Shown piece by piece: positions 4,994 through 7,796 of a stretch of 7,796 nucleotides of DNA; position 1 is the stretch's first letter, and every line of letters starts with the position of its first letter. The notes below the pieces were generated by a model, which saw only the letters and a list, made by a program, of their open reading frames with translations, had not been told where the DNA came from and made no database searches. The stretch is taken from positions 1-7,796 of the forward strand of contig JAJYYT010000094.1 of NCBI GenBank assembly GCA_021800645.1, in the 5' to 3' direction. The translations under genes and the position numbers were made by a program. The DNA comes from Actinomycetes bacterium (lineage in GTDB: Bacteria; Actinomycetota; Acidimicrobiia; Acidimicrobiales; RAAP-2).

Positions 4994-6427
4994 TTGAGAG
5001 CGTTCAGAAGGACGATCACGACCTCTCGAGTGGAGAGCACCGCGCGAGGCGCCCGCTCGGCAGGCAGCCGTACCCGGCGCGAGGGGGGCGAGCGGTCCGC
5101 CGCCCTTCGGCCCGCGCTCGTCGCCGGCGCGACGCTGGCGCTCGCGATAGGTGTGCTCGGCGTCGGCGTCGGCGTCGCCGGAGGGGCGACCCAGCAGAGC
5201 CACAGCCAGCACGCCTACCGCTTCAAGTACAAGCCCATCACGAACTACCCGGCGTACGTCGGCGGCCACGGGAAGGCTGACCCCAAGCTCTCGCCGATCT
5301 ACATCGGCGCCGTGAACCAGCAGACATCGACCGGGGCGATCGCGCCTGCGTGGACGACAGGGGTCAAGGTCGCGGTCGACTACGTGAACCAGCACACCGA
5401 CGGCATCGACGGCCATCCCGTGAGGGCGGTGTACTGCGCGATCCCGACAACAGTGGGCAGCGCCGCCAAGTGCGGCCAGGAGTTCGCCGACAACCCCAAG
5501 ATCACCGCAGTCATCGCAGGAGCGATCGACGTCGGCAACACAGCGCTCGAGGCTGCGCTCGAGCCCTCGAAGAAGCCGATCTTCTGGGACGTCTCTCTCA
5601 GCGCGGTCGACGAGAAGGAGCCCCAGGGGTTCATCTGGTGGAACACAGACACCTACGTGAACGCGCCGGACGCGACCTTCGCGAAGACAATCATGCACGC
5701 GAAGAGCGTCTCGCTCATCTACCCGTCCAACATCCCCGCGGAGGTCACACAGGCCAACGTGGTCGCCGACGGGCTCAGCTACGAGGGGCTGAAGCAGGTC
5801 TACAAGGTCGGCTTCACAGCTGCGGTGACGAACCTGTCCGCGCCGCTCGAGGCGGCCCACGTCGGCCACACCACACTGGTCATCTTCGTGAACAGCGGCG
5901 GGCCCGACTGCTCGAACGTCGCCCTCACCCTCAAGTCGCTCGGTCTCCTCGCGAAGGTCAAGCTCGAGGTGGACGTGCCCTGCGCGACCCCGACAATCGC
6001 AAAAGCCGACGGCGGCCAGCTCCCCCACGACTGGTACTACCTGACCGCACAGGCGATGCCGGGATCGAAGACACCGTCCATCACAACAGTCGCGAAGAAG
6101 ATCTTCGCCGAGTACGGCAAGGCCCCGCTGTACGCCAACGCCTGGAGCGAGATGGGGATCAGTGAGATCCTCACCCTCGCCAAGCTCGACACGGCGCTGC
6201 TCAAGGCGCACCAGAAGATCACCCCCGCCACCCTGTTCAAGGCGGCGCGAGCCTTCAAGGGGCCGATCCTCCAAGGAGCGCCGCACCTCGACTGCGGGGC
6301 GTACTCGACGCCGGCCACCTGCAACGACCTCGACCGGTACTTCCAGAACACCGCACCGACAGTGATGACGCCGGTCAGCACATGGATCGGGCCGCCGAAG
6401 GGGTTCAAGCCGCCGAGGCCCCGGTAG
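4994..6427 (+). CDS. ABC transporter substrate-binding protein, type I (LivK/branched-chain amino-acid-like)
   Basis: A 477-residue exported solute-binding protein of the periplasmic-binding-protein type I fold (Peripla_BP_6, HAAT family). A basic n-region of about 40 residues (several RR pairs) leads into a hydrophobic stretch ALVAGATLALAIGVLGVGVGVAGGA (41-65) and a plausible signal-peptidase I site before TQQ. There is no lipobox cysteine. The mature part has the first-lobe start PIYIGAVNQQTSTGAIAPAW (101-120), VDYVNQH, the hinge-side VIAGAIDVGN, and the second-lobe LIYPSNIPAEV...FVNSGGPDC. Six cysteines in the mature protein could form disulfides. TTG 4994 is chosen because GGGGGAA (4984-4990) precedes it; TTG 4982 and GTG 5030 are alternatives. 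Thr is encoded by ACA in 16 of 43 cases, against none in the patatin gene. No permease or ATPase gene is adjacent. Position opposite iclR-pobA suggests an aromatic acid ligand, but the family also binds amino acids and amides. The last codons lie in a 30-bp repeat. Confidence 0.9.
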   Translation: MRAFRRTITTSRVESTARGARSAGSRTRREGGERSAALRPALVAGATLALAIGVLGVGVGVAGGATQQSHSQHAYRFKYKPITNYPAYVGGHGKADPKLSPIYIGAVNQQTSTGAIAPAWTTGVKVAVDYVNQHTDGIDGHPVRAVYCAIPTTVGSAAKCGQEFADNPKITAVIAGAIDVGNTALEAALEPSKKPIFWDVSLSAVDEKEPQGFIWWNTDTYVNAPDATFAKTIMHAKSVSLIYPSNIPAEVTQANVVADGLSYEGLKQVYKVGFTAAVTNLSAPLEAAHVGHTTLVIFVNSGGPDCSNVALTLKSLGLLAKVKLEVDVPCATPTIAKADGGQLPHDWYYLTAQAMPGSKTPSITTVAKKIFAEYGKAPLYANAWSEMGISEILTLAKLDTALLKAHQKITPATLFKAARAFKGPILQGAPHLDCGAYSTPATCNDLDRYFQNTAPTVMTPVSTWIGPPKGFKPPRPR

Positions 6428-6514
6428 GCGCACCGTTCGCCGCCGAGTCCCCGGTACGCCCACCGTTCGCCGACGAGGCCCCGGTAGGCGCACCGTTCGC
6501 CGACGAGGCCCGGC
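6417..6514. repeat. 30-bp tandem repeat, three copies plus a partial
   Basis: Copies start at 6417, 6447 and 6477 (30 nt each, one to four differences), and a partial fourth runs from 6507 to about 6514. The consensus begins GGCCCCGGTAGGCGCACCG. The TAG stop of the binding-protein gene (6425-6427) is inside copy 1 and recurs in the same phase in copy 3, while copy 2 reads TAC. GGCG-CACCGTT-CGCC within copies 1 and 3 can form a short hairpin. The array fills nearly all of the 96-nt gap between two convergent genes. Confidence 0.92.
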
Positions 6515-6523
6515 GGGCAGGTC
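6428..6523. terminator. Possible bidirectional transcription end between convergent genes
   Basis: The binding-protein gene (+) and the DUF2510 gene (-) converge here. Copies 1 and 3 of the 30-bp repeat contain GGCG...CGCC inverted repeats (4 bp, extendable with one mismatch by AC/GT). No T-tract follows on either strand, so this is at best a weak non-canonical terminator. The call rests mainly on gene orientation. Confidence 0.2.
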
Positions 6524-6994
6524 TCAGCGGAGGTGGTCCGTCCAGCCCTTCCCGTCCCACCACCGCTCCCTGCCGGTGCCGGCGGGATCCGGGTACCAGC
6601 CCGCCGGCGGCAACGAGCGCGGAGGGGGCGGAGGGGGCTCCTCGGGAGGGGCGCCGTACCCGCTGCCGTAGTGCGGCGCGCCCCCGTAAGGGCCCTGGCC
6701 GTAGGGGCCCTGCCCGTAGGGCCCGAATTGCCCGTACGGCGGCCCCTGCGGCGGGTTCGAAGACGAGGGCGGGAACCGGCGGCGGAGCACCGCGAGGTAC
6801 ACGACCGAGGAGATGAGCGCGAGCGGCCACAGGAGCAGCCAGCCCAGCCCGAGCGTCACCCCCCACGCCACCTTTCTTCCAGGGGAGAATTGCCAGGTAG
6901 GACGGCGCGCCACGTCCACGATCGCCCACACCACCGGAACGAGCGACGCGAGCGCGACCAGAAAGAAGATCGTCAGCAAGCCGTCCGAGGTCAC
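6524..6994 (-). CDS. DUF2510 domain-containing membrane protein
   Basis: A 156-residue protein of unknown function with an actinobacterial architecture. Two hydrophobic segments at about 6-28 and 43-70 are probably transmembrane. A low-complexity Pro/Gly/Tyr linker (75-128) follows, with tandem GPYGQ units and a run of prolines. The C-terminus is a DUF2510 motif, AGWYPDPAGTGRERWWDGKGWTDH (131-154), with its characteristic Trp/Gly pattern. DUF2510 is usually found at the end of small membrane proteins in Actinomycetota; no biochemical role is established. GTG 6994 is the only start between the hydrophobic segment and an upstream in-frame stop at 7018, but its ribosome site is weak (AAGG about 11 nt away). 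It lies 144 nt downstream of the acetyl-CoA synthetase gene on the same strand and converges with the binding-protein gene. Confidence 0.85.
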   Translation of the reverse strand: MTSDGLLTIFFLVALASLVPVVWAIVDVARRPTWQFSPGRKVAWGVTLGLGWLLLWPLALISSVVYLAVLRRRFPPSSSNPPQGPPYGQFGPYGQGPYGQGPYGGAPHYGSGYGAPPEEPPPPPPRSLPPAGWYPDPAGTGRERWWDGKGWTDHLR

Positions 6995-7138
6995 CGCGGA
7001 CGCAACCTTGCGAGCTCACCTGCCAGGTCGGACGCCACTGTGCCCCGATGTTACGCGAAGCCCCGGCCTGGACGCGCTCGACCCGGGGTGGAGAGGATGG
7101 TGCGCCCCTTCCCGCTCGTTCTGCTCGGCTCGTCGCGG
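6995..7138 (-). promoter_or_regulatory. Intergenic region upstream of the DUF2510 gene
   Basis: This 144-bp gap separates the acetyl-CoA synthetase stop from the DUF2510 start. On the minus strand TAACAT (7053-7048) could serve as a -10 element, but no clear -35 lies at the right spacing. ACCTGCCAGGT (7018-7028) is a perfect inverted repeat (5-bp arms, 1-nt centre) between that element and the start codon and could be an operator. Both are weak calls. Confidence 0.25.

Positions 7139-7796
<658 letters not shown>

Noticed and set aside
3795..4997. A 400-codon open frame on the + strand across iclR and the divergent region
   Set aside because: It is antisense to a clear IclR gene, has no family resemblance, and shares the Leu/Pro-rich repeat translation.
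4520..6493. A 657-codon open frame on the - strand antisense to the binding-protein gene and crossing the minisatellite
   Set aside because: It is the mirror of the strongly codon-biased + strand gene. Its C-terminal repeats are just translation of the 24-bp array.
6405..7019. A 204-codon - strand frame overlapping the DUF2510 gene and the 30-bp repeat
   Set aside because: The neighbouring frame contains the DUF2510 motif and two membrane segments. This frame shows only Ala/Arg/Gly-rich sequence and translated repeats.

Overview
This window is high-GC DNA (roughly 70% by eye) with strong G/C third-position preference and GTG/TTG starts. It contains a DUF2510 membrane protein and an actinobacterial-type 4-hydroxybenzoate hydroxylase. 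These point to a chromosome segment of an actinomycete (Actinomycetota); a deeper lineage such as Acidimicrobiia is possible but cannot be fixed from the sequence alone. No mobile element, rRNA, tRNA or CRISPR array was seen.

Layout, left to right. (1) 1-836, + strand: the 3' part of thiO (glycine oxidase) followed closely by thiS (sulfur carrier for the thiamin thiazole). ThiS carries an odd N-terminal extension built from an 18-residue tandem duplication. (2) 998-2422, + strand: a complete patatin-like phospholipase, behind a short leader with two mutually exclusive small hairpins. (3) 2419-4523, - strand: an IclR-family regulator followed 38 nt later by pobA (4-hydroxybenzoate 3-monooxygenase). 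Past the pobA stop is a short coding-like remnant that meets the patatin gene tail to tail at a shared CTAG. (4) 4524-4993: a 470-bp divergent intergenic region holding a 24-bp minisatellite, an AT-richer promoter-like zone and a CA-rich leader full of ACAG motifs. (5) 4994-6427, + strand: a secreted type I (LivK-like) ABC-transporter substrate-binding protein with very unusual use of the Thr codon ACA. (6) 6417-6514: a 30-bp tandem repeat that starts inside the end of that gene and copies its stop codon. (7) 6524-6994, - strand: a two-TM, Pro/Gly/Tyr-rich DUF2510 protein. (8) 7139-7796, - strand: the C-terminal third of an acetyl-CoA synthetase, cut by the window edge.

The best-supported functional unit is iclR-pobA with the divergent binding protein. 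This looks like a locally regulated aromatic-acid (4-hydroxybenzoate to protocatechuate) module; the role of the binding protein in aromatic uptake is inferred from position only. Acetyl-CoA synthetase and thiamin synthesis are housekeeping functions that happen to flank it. The most unusual signals are not genes: three unrelated tandem arrays (54-, 24- and 30-bp units, all multiples of three), and the abrupt ACA/ACAG enrichment that spans both the untranslated leader and the coding region of the binding protein.
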